Below are positions 45,406 to 55,263 of a stretch of 64,000 bases of DNA, piece after piece. Below the pieces are notes generated by a model that worked only from the letters and a program-made list of their open reading frames with translations, had not been told where the DNA came from and did no database searches. Position 1 is the stretch's first letter, and every line of letters begins with the position of its first letter. This DNA is from Granulicella cerasi (GTDB lineage Bacteria > Acidobacteriota > Terriglobia > Terriglobales > Acidobacteriaceae), in assembly GCF_025685575.1 (NCBI RefSeq), contig NZ_JAGSYD010000002.1:868001-932000 (forward strand). Reading direction: 5' to 3'. The position numbers and the translations under genes are program-made.

Positions 45406-46181
45406 GGCGCGGCCTCCCCTGGGTGAACCACAACCACTTGTCCTTGCGCACGCAAGCTCTTCAGCCAGTCGCCGAGCAGCGCCGAGACCTGCTGCTCCAG
45501 TAGCACTTCGGCAATGCGATCATGCACAGCGGCGAGCTTCGGAGGCGTGCCACCGGTCTTGCGATACTGCGGCGCGAAGGTGTTGTTGTAGTAGTTCGCG
45601 ATATCAGTGTCGGAGATGCGGATGCCCTGCTTGAAGCGCTCTTCCACGAAGGCAAGCACTTGCATCCGCTCCTTCCAGAGCGTGGTGAAGTCAGCCTCAT
45701 TGAAGCCATTCTTGGCAAGGAAGCGGTCCCACCCGGCCTGCGTCTCGCAAGCGTATTGCTTACATGCGGGAAGGCTCTTGCGGACCTCGTCAAGGCTCTT
45801 CTTCACGTCGTCATCGCTGATGTCGATGTCTGCCTGCAGCTTTGCCTGTTGCAGGATCAGCTCACGATTGATGAGTCGCTGAATGATGCGCTCGCGCGTG
45901 GCGTTGTCTGGCTCGCGAACAGTGAGAAAGGCCGAGAAGCGACGCTCCTCATCCACATCGGAGTCCAGCACGAGATCGTTGTTCACGATCGCCACCACGC
46001 GGTCGATCGTCTCGCCCGGCGAGGTCGGCATCTCCGGCGCCGCATCCTGCTTCACGGTCGGTTTGTCCTGCGTCCGATCGCCCTGGGCGTTCGCCGCGAA
46101 CGAGTGGAAGCCCACGCAAAGAGCCAGCGGGAGCAGCGCTGCGACGGTGATTCGATCGAGTTGGAAGAGTCGCTTCATCAT
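45402..46181 (-). CDS. SurA N-terminal-domain chaperone without PPIase domain
   Basis: A 259-aa periplasmic protein: signal peptide (ITVAALLPLALCVGFHSFAA), then the SurA N-terminal signature ETIDRVVAIVNNDLVLDSDV and the RINRELILQQAK-type helices (RLINRELILQQAKLQADIDI). The parvulin domains of SurA are absent; the C-terminus (about 180-259) ends in a helix typical of the SurA core. It probably escorts outer-membrane proteins to BamA. ATG at 46181, 4 bp past the bamA stop; overlaps tamB by 4 bp. Confidence 0.82.
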   Translation of the reverse strand: MMKRLFQLDRITVAALLPLALCVGFHSFAANAQGDRTQDKPTVKQDAAPEMPTSPGETIDRVVAIVNNDLVLDSDVDEERRFSAFLTVREPDNATRERIIQRLINRELILQQAKLQADIDISDDDVKKSLDEVRKSLPACKQYACETQAGWDRFLAKNGFNEADFTTLWKERMQVLAFVEERFKQGIRISDTDIANYYNNTFAPQYRKTGGTPPKLAAVHDRIAEVLLEQQVSALLGDWLKSLRAQGQVVVVHPGEAAP

Positions 46182-46185
46182 GCCG

Positions 46186-49100
46186 CTAGAACGCCTGACC
46201 AATCGAAAAGAAGAAGTTGAAGTGGCTGCCGTGACCGACGTACGGCCCGTTCGTCGTGTAATCCGTAAAGACCGGATACACCGGCGGATTCAGGTTGTAG
46301 CTGAAGTCCAGACGGATGGGGCCGACGGGCGTCTTGTAGCGCGCGCCGAGACCGACCGCGTGCGAGTAATAGTTGAACGAGCAGTTGCCCGCGAACTGGC
46401 CGTAGTAGTCCGTGTTGGATTCACCGGGCTGACGTGCGGGCGCGCCTGCAGGCAGGCTCAGGTCCGAGCAGGTGGACTCGTTCGGCTGATGGAAGTTCTT
46501 GATGCTCGAGAACATGTCCCGCGGGCTGCGGAAGACGTTGCCCATATCGTGGAAGAGCACGAAGGAAACACTCTGTCCCACGAACGGCAGCGTCGGTGGC
46601 GGCATACGCAGTTCGATGCTGTTCACTACGGCGCCGGAACCGCCGACCGGATAACCGGTAGTGAGGTCGCGCGGGCCCGCTTGATTGATGCCGAAGCCAC
46701 GATGGGATGTGGCGCCGCCGGCATAAAGACGCTCTGGCAGCGGAATCGGGTTGCAGGTTGCGTTCCGATTCAGCAGGCTGTTCGCGTCGGACTGATCACC
46801 GCTGCAATTCGCAATCTGGTTGATCTGCGAGAGATCGCTGACTCCGCTCGAGCCACCGAAGTAATTCTCAAAAGCCACGCGCGTGTTTCGAGCGATCGTG
46901 TACTTGTGCTTCCCGAAGGTGTAGTAGCTCGAGTGCGACAGGTCCGTGCGGCTGAAGTTCGACTCCGCGCCAAAGTATCCGTAGGAGAAGAACTCCTGCA
47001 CCGAGTAGTACACGCCCTTCTGCGCGTCGAGCGGGCTGGGGTCTCGCGTGTCGTGGAAGTACGTGAAGCCGGGGCCGCCTACCGTTACAGGCTGCGCAAA
47101 CTGTCCCACAAGGTTCGGCGTGATCTCGAGACTGTTCGAGTTCACCGACGTACGGCGATATTGGAAGTCGTAGATAAACGTGTCTGCCTTGCCGTACTTC
47201 TGAGACACGCGGAAGTCACCCTGCAGCGTCGAGGCCTGGAAGGTCGTGATGTTCTGCACGTTGGAGTAGCCGCCGCTTACGGACGCGGTCAAAGTCGGCT
47301 TGCCCAGAAACTGCGGATTGTTCAGGCTTAGCGTGGCGACCTTTTCCAGCAGGCCGTAGGTCGTATGCAACGTGAGCGACTTCTGCGTGCCGAACAGGTT
47401 GATGCGTGAGATGTCGGCAGACACTCGCGGGCTGACGCCGGCCTGGCCGTTCTGCGCCGCCGTTACGCGACGGCCTGTCTGCGTGGGGCCGAACTGCGGA
47501 GTGCCCGTCTGCGCTTCGAAGCCGAAGCCGTACGTCACATCCCATCGTTTGGCTTCGGTCAGCTGAATCAGCACGTTCTTCTCCGGCGCGCGGCCGGTCG
47601 GGTTCTGCACGGCCGCATTCACTTCGTTGAAGAGCGCGAGGTTGTAGAGGTTGCGCTGCGTCTGCAACAACGCGGACTGATCGAGGGGCTGGCCTTCATG
47701 CACCAGCACCTGCTTGTCCACGAGCGACTGCTTGGTGTAACGACGGCCTGAAAGCAGCACCTTGTCGATGAACACCTGACGACCTTCCGTGACGTTCATC
47801 GTCACATCGGTCGCAGTAGGATCGTCCGCCTGCGGCTGTTGATCGAACTCGATGCGCGCGTGCTCGAAGCCATTCGCGAGGTAGTAACTGAGGATCGCAT
47901 CGCGATCGCCGGAGAGCGTGATCAGCGAGAACGGCTGGCCTTCTTCCGTGCTCAACAGCGAATGCACGACCTTCTCGCGCGAAGCGTCGACGCCCGCGAG
48001 CTTCACTTCGCCGAACTTCTGCTGATCGCCTTCAACCACCGTGAAGAGCACCTTGATCGTTGCGATCTTCAACGCATTTCCCGCGGGGTCCTTGTCCCGT
48101 TCGGCGACGGATGAACTCACCTTGACGCGCGTAAATCCGCTGGCCCGATAGAGCGATTCGATCGAAGCGACATCGGCATTCACCAGCTGTGTCGAATACA
48201 CACCGGAACGCTGATACAGATCGCCCTTCTTCACGCGCAGACGCTCCTGAATCGTGTCCATGCTGAAGTACTTGTTGCCCTTGATGCTGACGTCGATGAC
48301 CTTATGCTTCTGACCTTTGTCCACGTCATACTGCACAGTCTCAGCGTTGGGACCGTTCTGGGTGCGCTTCACTTCATCGCGCGCGTTGAAGTAACCCTGC
48401 TGCTGCATATAGTCGCGGATGTTGAAGGCGCCTTCATTCAGCAGATCGATATCGACGGCGCCTTCCTCGTAGATCGGCACCAGCAGCTTCTTGCGCGAGT
48501 TAGAGATCTTCGCGCCGTTGATCACGACCTTCACCGACGGCCCCTGGTTGGCGAGGAAGGTAAAGTCCAGCTGCTTGCGAGCCGCCACGTAATCCTGCTT
48601 CTGCAGGCTGATCGTGCCTTCCAGGCGGTCACGCTTCTGGTAATAGCCGCGCACACCGCTCAGGGCTGTGCTCGCGGTATCGCGCGTCACCTTGGGCGTG
48701 CAGGCATGGTTGAAGAGCCGCGAGAGGCGGCCGCAGTTCAGCGAACCCTTCTTGCGGAAATCCTCCACGCTGATGCCAGGGTCGTTGCCATCCACGGCAA
48801 CCTTACCTACGCGCGCCTGCGGCCCCACATTGACGACGAAGGTCGCATTCACCTGCGCGCCGACATCGTCCGTCGTGGTGCGGACATCCACCAGCGGCTC
48901 GAAGTATCCGTTCTCCGCCAGCGACGCCATGATGCTGTTCACCGCCGCAGGAATCTGAGACTCGGTGTAGGCCGTGCCGGGATCGAGCTTCGTCGCGAAA
49001 GTCTCGAGCGACGCAAGACGCTCGGAAGAGATACCGTTCACCTCGACGCGACCGACGTAGTAGCGCGCCGTGCCCGTATAGATGAGCGTGATTGAGCCGT

Positions 49101-49563
49101 CCGCGTTCTGCTTCGCGTTCGCATTGATGTCGCGGTAGCGCCCCGAGCGGAAGAGCAGACGAAGGTCTGTACGCACATCGTCGGGGTTCAGAGTCGTTCC
49201 GGGCTTCTGCTTCAGCTCACCGCGAATCTTGTCGGCCTCGCTGAAGGAAACACCATCGAACTGGATCGCCGAGACGCGCTTGCCGCCCTGCGACCAGACG
49301 CTGTGGTCCAGTGCAGGAAGCACGTTGGTGATCGCTCCGTTGCTACCTACGTTCTTCGTGGAAGCATCACTCTGCGTAGGAGTCGTGACGTCCGCCTGCG
49401 GCACTTGCGCAGGTACTTGCGGCGAGGTCTGTGCGTTCGGCACAGCAGGAGGGTTCGGGTCAGCGGAAGGAGTTGAGGGCACCACGCCCGTCTGCTGCGC
49501 CGAGGCCTGAACCGCAGCAACGAGCAGCCACGCGATTACGGCAGCGAATGCGACCCAGCGCAT
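46186..49563 (-). CDS. bamA: Outer membrane protein assembly factor BamA-like
   Basis: A 1125-aa outer-membrane protein. Signal peptide (RWVAFAAVIAWLLVAAVQAS), a Pro/Thr-rich linker, five or more POTRA-like domains (about 80-680, for example VRTDLRLLFRSGRYRDINAN and GQPLDQSALLQTQRNLYNLA) and a C-terminal 16-stranded barrel ending in FFFSIGQAF, the C-terminal Phe that BAM substrates carry. YAGGATSHRGFGINQAGPRD resembles the VRGF/Y loop-6 motif of Omp85 proteins (here HRGF). It is longer than E. coli BamA (810 aa), mostly in the POTRA part. The start at 49563 is chosen for the signal peptide; no strong SD. Confidence 0.87.
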   Translation of the reverse strand: MRWVAFAAVIAWLLVAAVQASAQQTGVVPSTPSADPNPPAVPNAQTSPQVPAQVPQADVTTPTQSDASTKNVGSNGAITNVLPALDHSVWSQGGKRVSAIQFDGVSFSEADKIRGELKQKPGTTLNPDDVRTDLRLLFRSGRYRDINANAKQNADGSITLIYTGTARYYVGRVEVNGISSERLASLETFATKLDPGTAYTESQIPAAVNSIMASLAENGYFEPLVDVRTTTDDVGAQVNATFVVNVGPQARVGKVAVDGNDPGISVEDFRKKGSLNCGRLSRLFNHACTPKVTRDTASTALSGVRGYYQKRDRLEGTISLQKQDYVAARKQLDFTFLANQGPSVKVVINGAKISNSRKKLLVPIYEEGAVDIDLLNEGAFNIRDYMQQQGYFNARDEVKRTQNGPNAETVQYDVDKGQKHKVIDVSIKGNKYFSMDTIQERLRVKKGDLYQRSGVYSTQLVNADVASIESLYRASGFTRVKVSSSVAERDKDPAGNALKIATIKVLFTVVEGDQQKFGEVKLAGVDASREKVVHSLLSTEEGQPFSLITLSGDRDAILSYYLANGFEHARIEFDQQPQADDPTATDVTMNVTEGRQVFIDKVLLSGRRYTKQSLVDKQVLVHEGQPLDQSALLQTQRNLYNLALFNEVNAAVQNPTGRAPEKNVLIQLTEAKRWDVTYGFGFEAQTGTPQFGPTQTGRRVTAAQNGQAGVSPRVSADISRINLFGTQKSLTLHTTYGLLEKVATLSLNNPQFLGKPTLTASVSGGYSNVQNITTFQASTLQGDFRVSQKYGKADTFIYDFQYRRTSVNSNSLEITPNLVGQFAQPVTVGGPGFTYFHDTRDPSPLDAQKGVYYSVQEFFSYGYFGAESNFSRTDLSHSSYYTFGKHKYTIARNTRVAFENYFGGSSGVSDLSQINQIANCSGDQSDANSLLNRNATCNPIPLPERLYAGGATSHRGFGINQAGPRDLTTGYPVGGSGAVVNSIELRMPPPTLPFVGQSVSFVLFHDMGNVFRSPRDMFSSIKNFHQPNESTCSDLSLPAGAPARQPGESNTDYYGQFAGNCSFNYYSHAVGLGARYKTPVGPIRLDFSYNLNPPVYPVFTDYTTNGPYVGHGSHFNFFFSIGQAF

Positions 49564-49847
49564 CGCTTCGCCCACACGTCCACTCTCGCTTGCGCGATAC
49601 CCGACTCGACCCACTTGCTGCACCCGCTCTTCCGTTTCCCTTCTCTGCGGCAATAGAACCAGATCGCACGGTAGCAAAGATCACGTCGTGAAGCTACCCG
49701 ACCCGATATTCAAGTGCGCTGACGCAGGTAGCGAAACTCTCCACCAATAGTTCTCTGTATGGATGCAACTTTTTTTCCTCGGGCTGCCAAGCCAACGCAC
49801 TTCCTTCCACGGACAGCGATCACCGGACGGTTCGTATACTGAAGAAG

Positions 49848-50912
49848 ATGCCTGCCTCGCCCGCCAACGACCTGCAAGACCGCTACTCCCGACAGATTCT
49901 CTTCCCGGGCATCGGCCAGGGCGGCCAGCAGCGATTGCGCGAAGCCCGCGCCGCGGTGATCGGCGTCGGCGCGACCGGTGCGGCCACCGCACAACTGCTC
50001 GCCCGCGCAGGCGTCGGCCAGCTCACCCTCATCGATCGCGACTTCGTTGAGCCCTCGAACCTGCAGCGGCAGGTTCTCTTCGATGAGGAAGACGCACGCG
50101 ATGCGCTGCCCAAGGCGATCGCCGCGCAACGGAAGCTCGCAGGCATCAACTCCGACTGCAAAGTCATAGCGCACGTCGCCGATCTCGTGCCGGGCAATAT
50201 CGACGAACTGCTGCGCGACGCCGACCTCGTGCTCGACTGCACGGACAACTTCGAAACGCGCTACCTGCTCAACGACTACGCGGTCTCCACCGGTAAGCCG
50301 TGGATCTACGCCGCCGCCGTCGGCGGTTATGCGGCGACGATGAACATCCTGCCGCGCCGCGAGGCCGACCAAGCCGCACCCTATGAGCCGACCGCCTGCC
50401 TCGCCTGCATCTTCCCCGCCCCACCCACCGGTCCAGTCGAGACCTGCGACACCGCCGGCATCCTCTCCACTGCGGTGAACCTCGCCGCCAGCCTGCAAAC
50501 CACCGAGGCGCTGAAGTTTCTCACCGGCCAGCCGCAGCTCATGCGCCGCACGCTGGTTTCCTACGACCTTTGGACCGGCGACTTCGCCGAGGTGAAGACA
50601 ACCAGGCCCCGCACGAGCTGCGAGATCTGCGCCGCGCGCGACTTCCGCTATCTGGCGGGCGAATCGCGCCCCCACATCACGCTCTGCGGGCGCAACTCCG
50701 TACAGATCCACGAGCACCACCGCCCGCTGGAGCTGGCCTCGCTCGCCGAACGCCTGAAGCCGCTCGGCCCTGTGCGTTCTAACGATCTGCTGCTGCGTTT
50801 CAGCTACGGGGAATACACCTTGACCGTGTTCCCCGACGGTCGTGCGCTCATTCAGGGCACCACGGACACCGCCCTGGCCCGCTCGCTCTACGCCAGATTC
50901 ATCGGCAGCTAG
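49848..50912 (+). CDS. MoeB/ThiF-family E1-like adenylyltransferase
   Basis: A 354-aa ThiF-fold protein. [19 protein letters not shown], the nucleotide loop [19 protein letters not shown] (GxGATG, not the common GxGGLG), and [20 protein letters not shown] are E1-superfamily motifs. Zn cysteines are C-x2-C (TACLACIF) and C-x2-C (TSCEICAAR). It activates the C-terminal Gly of ThiS or MoaD, feeding thiazole or molybdopterin synthesis. There is no rhodanese domain; the last about 85 residues are a small separate domain ([20 protein letters not shown]) of unclear role. It is divergent from bamA. Confidence 0.88.
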   Translation: MPASPANDLQDRYSRQILFPGIGQGGQQRLREARAAVIGVGATGAATAQLLARAGVGQLTLIDRDFVEPSNLQRQVLFDEEDARDALPKAIAAQRKLAGINSDCKVIAHVADLVPGNIDELLRDADLVLDCTDNFETRYLLNDYAVSTGKPWIYAAAVGGYAATMNILPRREADQAAPYEPTACLACIFPAPPTGPVETCDTAGILSTAVNLAASLQTTEALKFLTGQPQLMRRTLVSYDLWTGDFAEVKTTRPRTSCEICAARDFRYLAGESRPHITLCGRNSVQIHEHHRPLELASLAERLKPLGPVRSNDLLLRFSYGEYTLTVFPDGRALIQGTTDTALARSLYARFIGS

Positions 50913-51055
50913 CTGGCCCCGAGCGACCGGGCAACCTTTCCCCGCCGACCGGCCTCTCAAACTCCAGGACAACCTTTTCACCGCATCTGCTGTACGCTGG
51001 AAGCGCTGCTCGCATCCAGACTGGCAAGATCGCACACCCACCTGGATGGCACCCG

Positions 51056-51724
51056 ATGCAAGCACAAGGCCAAAGCAGAATGTCGACTGAAAAACCGAAT
51101 CCCGGCATGTTCAAGCGGAACCCGCCGATCGCCGGAGAAGCAGACGCTATCGAGCGCGCCAAGAATGGCGACGCCGACGCGTTCTCCAAGCTCTACGCGC
51201 TGCACAAGCGCCGCGTTTACACCCTCTGCCTCCGCATGCTCGGCAACGTCACTGAAGCCGAGGACATGACGCAGGAAGCGTTCCTGCACCTCTATCGCAA
51301 GCTCGGCAGCTTCCGCGGCGAGTCGGCCTTCTCCACCTGGCTGCACCGCCTCACGGTGAACCTCGTGCTGATGCACCTGCGTAAGAAGGGCTTGCAGCTC
51401 GTTTCGCTCGAAGAGACCATCAACCCGAGCGAAGATGATGCACCGAAGCGCGATTTCGGCTCCAAGGACCTGAATCTTTCAGGCTCCGTGGACCGCGTCA
51501 CGCTGGAGCGCGCAGTGGCTTCGCTGCCCCCGGGCTACCGCATGGTCTTCGTCCTGCACGACGTCGAAGGCTTCGAACACAACGAGATCGCGACGATGCT
51601 CGAGTGCTCCACCGGCAACTCCAAGTCGCAGCTCCATAAGGCACGCCTGAAGCTGCGTGACCTGCTGCGCAACCCCGAACAGCTTGCCACGGTGCCTGCC
51701 CGCAGCAAGGAGGTAGTGCACTAA
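51056..51724 (+). CDS. ECF-type RNA polymerase sigma factor
   Basis: A 222-aa group 4 sigma factor. Region 2: [20 protein letters not shown] then [20 protein letters not shown] and [12 protein letters not shown]. Region 4: [20 protein letters not shown], then [20 protein letters not shown] as the helix-turn-helix. Targets cannot be read from sequence. The start is uncertain between 51056 and ATG 51080; neither has a strong SD. The stop TAA overlaps the ATG of the 94-aa partner gene, as with sigma/anti-sigma pairs. Confidence 0.9.
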   Translation: MQAQGQSRMSTEKPNPGMFKRNPPIAGEADAIERAKNGDADAFSKLYALHKRRVYTLCLRMLGNVTEAEDMTQEAFLHLYRKLGSFRGESAFSTWLHRLTVNLVLMHLRKKGLQLVSLEETINPSEDDAPKRDFGSKDLNLSGSVDRVTLERAVASLPPGYRMVFVLHDVEGFEHNEIATMLECSTGNSKSQLHKARLKLRDLLRNPEQLATVPARSKEVVH

Positions 51725-52008
51725 TGGATCTCAACGCTGTGAACTTCGACAACATGACTCCGTCGGAGTTTTCTAACTACCTGCCCGAACTGATCGCCTC
51801 GGCCGACGGCGCAAGCCTGACCGACGATCCGCGTCTCACCAACTTCCTCGCCGCAAACCCCGATGCCGCCGCGCTTGTGCGCGACCTCGAGGCCATTGCC
51901 GCCGCCGCGAAGAGCCTCTTCGAGCCCGAAGCCGAGGTCGAACCACCGGACACGCTGTGGTCGAACATCGCTTCGAAGCTCGGTCAACCCGACCCGAGCG
52001 AAGCGTAG
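51724..52008 (+). CDS. 94-aa protein coupled to the ECF sigma factor (possible anti-sigma)
   Basis: A small acidic protein (LPELIASADGASLTDDPRLT, AALVRDLEAIAAAAKSLFEP, EVEPPDTLWSNIASKLG). There is no membrane helix and no HxxxCxxC zinc motif, so it is not a classical ZAS anti-sigma factor, but acidobacterial ECF genes are often followed by such short soluble proteins. TAATG overlap with the sigma gene indicates translational coupling. Its role as anti-sigma is inference. Confidence 0.7.
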   Translation: MDLNAVNFDNMTPSEFSNYLPELIASADGASLTDDPRLTNFLAANPDAAALVRDLEAIAAAAKSLFEPEAEVEPPDTLWSNIASKLGQPDPSEA

Positions 52009-52116
52009 ACAAATCGCACCAAGCAGCGGCGGCCTTCGGGTCGCCGTTTGCTTTGCCCTTCTTCCAGCTCCCTCGCCTTCCCTCCTCCCTCGTCTTCCTC
52101 TACCCTTGAACTCGAT

Positions 52117-53136
52117 ATGAGTTTTCAGTTCGAACTGCGTCGCGTCATCGAAGGTCACGAACACTTTTCGCTTGAAGAAGCGCGCCTGCTGATGCGCCGC
52201 ATCCTGGCCGGCGAGGCCTCCGACATCGAGATCGGTGCCCTGCTCGGCGCGTTGGCCGCTCGCGGCGAAACCGCCGAAGAGGTCGCAGGCTTCGCGCTCG
52301 CACTGCGCGAGCAGGCCGTGACGCTGCCGCTTACCGAAGACGAGCGCTCCCGCATCGTGGACACCTGTGGCACCGGCGGCGACACCTCCGGCACCTTCAA
52401 CATTTCGACCGCTTCGGCGCTCGTCGCGGCCGCTGCCGGAGCGTCGGTCGCCAAGCACGGCAACCGTGCGGTCACCTCGAAGAGCGGTTCGGCCGACGTG
52501 CTCGAAGCGCTCGGTATACCCACCGACCTCGCGCCCGATGCCGCAGCGGAAGCCCTGCGACGCCATGGCTTCGTCTTCCTGCACGCGCCCTCGCACCACC
52601 CCGGCATGAAGGCCGTGATGCCCGTGCGTCGCGCCATCGGCATCCGCACCGTATTCAACGTACTGGGCCCGCTGCTGAACCCCGCTGGCGCGCGCCGCCA
52701 GGTGATGGGCGTCTACGCAGAACGCCTCGTACCGCTCGCCGCACAGGCCATGACGCACCTCGGCACCACCCACGCCCTCGTCGTGCACGGCGAAGGCGGC
52801 CTCGACGAACTCTCGCTCGCCGGAACCTCTGCGGTCGCCGAAGTGCGCACAGGCCAGCCGGTCGCGCTGCGCAGCGTTGAACCGGAAGACGCGAAGCTTC
52901 AACGCGCTCCGCTCGGCGAACTCGTCACGACGAACGTCGAGGACAGCGCCGCCGTTCTGCGAGGCATCTTCGCCGGAGAGCGTGGCCCCCGTCGCGACGT
53001 CGTTCTGCTCAACGCCGCAGCCGTGCTGCAGGTCGCCGGGCTCGCCGACACGCTCGCCCAGGGCGTGGAAAAGGCCGCCGCCGCAATTGATGCTGGCCGC
53101 GTACAGCAACTCGTCGTATCCTTGCAGCGATCCTAA
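52117..53136 (+). CDS. trpD: Anthranilate phosphoribosyltransferase
   Basis: A 339-aa TrpD (second step of tryptophan synthesis, anthranilate plus PRPP). The PRPP loop DTCGTGGDTSGTFNIST, KHGNRAVTSKSGSADVLEAL, APSHHPGMKAVMPVRR and FNVLGPLLNPAGARRQ are diagnostic. The start ATG at 52117 gives the standard N-terminus. There are no other trp genes next to it; the VOC gene follows by 14 bp and may be co-transcribed. The upstream gap is pyrimidine-rich. Confidence 0.95.
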   Translation: MSFQFELRRVIEGHEHFSLEEARLLMRRILAGEASDIEIGALLGALAARGETAEEVAGFALALREQAVTLPLTEDERSRIVDTCGTGGDTSGTFNISTASALVAAAAGASVAKHGNRAVTSKSGSADVLEALGIPTDLAPDAAAEALRRHGFVFLHAPSHHPGMKAVMPVRRAIGIRTVFNVLGPLLNPAGARRQVMGVYAERLVPLAAQAMTHLGTTHALVVHGEGGLDELSLAGTSAVAEVRTGQPVALRSVEPEDAKLQRAPLGELVTTNVEDSAAVLRGIFAGERGPRRDVVLLNAAAVLQVAGLADTLAQGVEKAAAAIDAGRVQQLVVSLQRS

Positions 53137-53150
53137 AGGAGACTGTTCCG

Positions 53151-53537
53151 ATGGCACGTGTGACCGGTATTGGCGGCGTTTTCCTGCGTACTCCCGACCC
53201 CAAGCGACTGACAGCCTGGTATGAGAAGCATCTCGGCCTGAAGCCCACGGACTTCGGCATCATGCTGCAGTACGACGACGACATCGCAGCCCAGCCCAAG
53301 GGCACGTCCATGACCGTCTGGTCGCCATTTCCGCAGCACACCGAATACTTTGGTCCCGACAATCAAGCCGTCATGATCAACTACCGTGTCGACGACATCG
53401 ACGCGATCGTCGACGCGCTGACCGAAGCCGGCGAATGGGTCGACCCCAAGCGCATGGACGAAAGCTACGGTCGCTTCGCCTGGGCCAAGGACTGCGACGG
53501 CAACCGCATCGAGCTGTGGCAGCCGCTCGGCGACTAA
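53151..53537 (+). CDS. VOC-family (glyoxalase/bleomycin resistance fold) protein
   Basis: A 128-aa single VOC unit: [20 protein letters not shown] then [16 protein letters not shown] (first module) and [19 protein letters not shown] with [15 protein letters not shown] (second). Metal ligands may be Glu in RIELWQ and others; the first-module His is absent at the usual place (GIGGVFLR). Substrate unknown. AAGGAG eight to ten bases upstream. It follows trpD by 14 bp. Confidence 0.85.
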   Translation: MARVTGIGGVFLRTPDPKRLTAWYEKHLGLKPTDFGIMLQYDDDIAAQPKGTSMTVWSPFPQHTEYFGPDNQAVMINYRVDDIDAIVDALTEAGEWVDPKRMDESYGRFAWAKDCDGNRIELWQPLGD

Positions 53538-53667
53538 GCCCTTCCGAAGAAACGATAAAAGATCGCACATCCGCACCGATAATCGGAGCGGACTCTTGCA
53601 GTGCGTTTCCCGACACCCATACGATGGCAGACGTTACGCCACGCGTAAGAATCCCCGAGGAGCACTC

Positions 53668-54840
53668 ATGAAGATTCACGAGTACCAGGCCAAAGAAATC
53701 CTCCGCAAGCACGCTGTGACCGTGCCGGACGGCGAGATGGCCACGACCATCGAAGAAGCCGAACGAGCAGCGAAGAACCTGTTCGACGCAGGCCATAATG
53801 TTGTGGTCGTCAAGGCACAGATCCACGCAGGCGGCCGCGGCAAGGGCGGCGGCGTCAAGCTCGCCAAGAGCCTCGAAGAAGCCGTCACCGCGTCCAAGCA
53901 GATTCTCGGTATGCAGCTGATCACGCACCAGACCGGTCCGCAAGGCCAGAAGGTGCAGCGTCTGCTGATCGAGTCCGGCTCGGCCATTGATCGCGAGCTC
54001 TACCTCGGCCTCGTACTTGACCGCGCTTCGGCGAAGGTCGTCTTCATGGCCTCCAAGTCCGGCGGCATGGAGATTGAAGAAGTCGCTCACGAGAACCCCG
54101 ACGCGATCTTCAAGGAGTACATCGACCCGGCCGTGGGCTTTGCTCCCTTCCAGGCCCGTAAGCTGGCGTTCAAGCTCGGCCTCACGCCCGCGCAGGTTGG
54201 TGAAGCGGTCAAGTTTATGACCGGCCTCTACAACGCGTTCATGGAAACCGACTCGTCGCTGATGGAGATTAACCCTTTCATCACCACGAAGGACGGCAAG
54301 CTCGCGGCGCTCGACTGCAAGATCAACTTCGACGACAACGCGCTCTTCCGCCACAAGGACCTGAAGGAACTGCGCGACGTTGCGGAAGAAGATCCGCTCG
54401 AAGTGGAAGCCTCGAAGTTCTCGCTCAACTACATCAAGCTCGATGGCAACATCGCCTGCATGGTGAACGGCGCCGGTCTCGCGATGGCGACGATGGACAT
54501 CATCCAGCACTCCGGCGGCTCGCCCGCGAACTTCCTCGACGTCGGCGGCGGCGCCAACCAGGAGCAGATCGAGAACGCCTTCGGCATTCTCCTCTCTGAC
54601 CCGAACGTGAAGGCGATCTTCATCAACATCTTCGGCGGCATTCTGCGCGTGGACGTGCTGGCAACAGCAGTCGTGGCAGCGGCGAAGAAGCTGAACGTGC
54701 AGATCCCGATCGTCCTGCGCCTCGAAGGCACGAACGTCGAAGAAGGCCGCAAGATCCTCGCCGACTCCGGCCTCAACTTCCAGACCGGCGCAACGATGAA
54801 GGAAGCGGCTGATCTGGTCGTGGCGGCAGCGAAGGGATAG
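53668..54840 (+). CDS. sucC: Succinate-CoA ligase, ADP-forming, beta subunit
   Basis: A 390-aa SucC of the citric acid cycle. [17 protein letters not shown] and the ATP-grasp domain ([40 protein letters not shown]) are clear, with the C-terminal CoA-ligase domain ([31 protein letters not shown]). AGGAG seven bases before ATG. Its stop codon at 54838-54840 overlaps the first arm of an inverted repeat, and the next gene is a four-helix-bundle insert, not sucD. The sucC 3' end CAGCGAAGGGATAG recurs nearly identically at the 3' end of the insert gene. Confidence 0.96.
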   Translation: MKIHEYQAKEILRKHAVTVPDGEMATTIEEAERAAKNLFDAGHNVVVVKAQIHAGGRGKGGGVKLAKSLEEAVTASKQILGMQLITHQTGPQGQKVQRLLIESGSAIDRELYLGLVLDRASAKVVFMASKSGGMEIEEVAHENPDAIFKEYIDPAVGFAPFQARKLAFKLGLTPAQVGEAVKFMTGLYNAFMETDSSLMEINPFITTKDGKLAALDCKINFDDNALFRHKDLKELRDVAEEDPLEVEASKFSLNYIKLDGNIACMVNGAGLAMATMDIIQHSGGSPANFLDVGGGANQEQIENAFGILLSDPNVKAIFINIFGGILRVDVLATAVVAAAKKLNVQIPIVLRLEGTNVEEGRKILADSGLNFQTGATMKEAADLVVAAAKG

Positions 54841-54871
54841 CTTCTAGCCTCTAGCTCCTAGCTTCTAGCCC
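54839..54871. repeat. Left heptamer arm (CTAGC type) of the sucC/sucD insert
   Basis: AGCTTCTAGCCTCTAGCTCC continues as TAGCTTCTAGCCC; core heptamer TTCTAGC and variants. It is the inverse of 55257-55289 at 30 of 33 positions. Confidence 0.88.
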
Positions 54872-54900
54872 AAACCTGTTGAGTCGTACGAGGTTTGTAT

Positions 54901-55263
54901 ATGTCGCAAAAGGTCGAAGACCTGCAGGTTTGGCAGAAAGCTATTCAGCAAAGTGTTGCGGTCTACAAATTGACCGAGCACTTCCCGAGGCAGGAGATGT
55001 ATGGACTTACCTCGCAGCTTCAACGGGCAGCCGTTTCTGTAGCGAGCAATATTGCCGAGGGACGAGGCCGACTCAACAACGGTGAGTTCCGACAGTTTCT
55101 CGGTATGGCACAGGGTTCGAATTACGAAGTACAGACACAGCTCGTCATCGCAAAAGAGCTAGGTCTGGGAAATCAAGATCGCATCCAGCAGGCTCAATCG
55201 CTGAACGCAGAGGTGGGACGAATGCTCACCGCATTCATCGCGACTGTTTCAGCGAAGGGCTAG
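54901..55263 (+). CDS. Four-helix-bundle protein (23S rRNA intervening-sequence/S23 type)
   Basis: A 120-aa protein with the family layout: VEDLQVWQKAIQQSVAVYKL, FPRQEMYGLTSQLQRAAVSV, ASNIAEGRGRLNNGEFRQFL and the helix SNYEVQTQLVIAKELGLG. Homologues occur in 23S rRNA intervening sequences of Leptospira and others, as free-standing genes, and as the Avd accessory protein of diversity-generating retroelements; the biochemical role is unknown. It splits sucC from sucD and lies inside 33-nt inverted arms. A small stem (CAAACCT/AGGTTTG, 54872-54898) lies just before its ATG. AT content looks higher than in neighbours. No reverse transcriptase gene is nearby. Confidence 0.88.
   Translation: MSQKVEDLQVWQKAIQQSVAVYKLTEHFPRQEMYGLTSQLQRAAVSVASNIAEGRGRLNNGEFRQFLGMAQGSNYEVQTQLVIAKELGLGNQDRIQQAQSLNAEVGRMLTAFIATVSAKG

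Noticed and set aside
52060-52116. Pyrimidine-rich stretch before trpD as a fourth heptamer array
   Set aside because: CCCT units occur, but the spacing is irregular (not a steady 7), so I did not group it with the three clear arrays.
53538-53667. Riboswitch upstream of sucC
   Set aside because: I found no conserved riboswitch core and no terminator or SD-masking stem in the 130-bp gap.
54895-54900. TTG two codons upstream as start of the four-helix-bundle gene
   Set aside because: The ATG at 54901 is the normal choice and matches the family N-terminus; the TTG lies in the small stem.
54827-55263. Classical transposon target-site duplication around the four-helix-bundle gene
   Set aside because: The 14-nt direct repeat does not sit outside both inverted arms: the right copy overlaps the right arm. 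It may mark recombination, but it is not a standard duplication.
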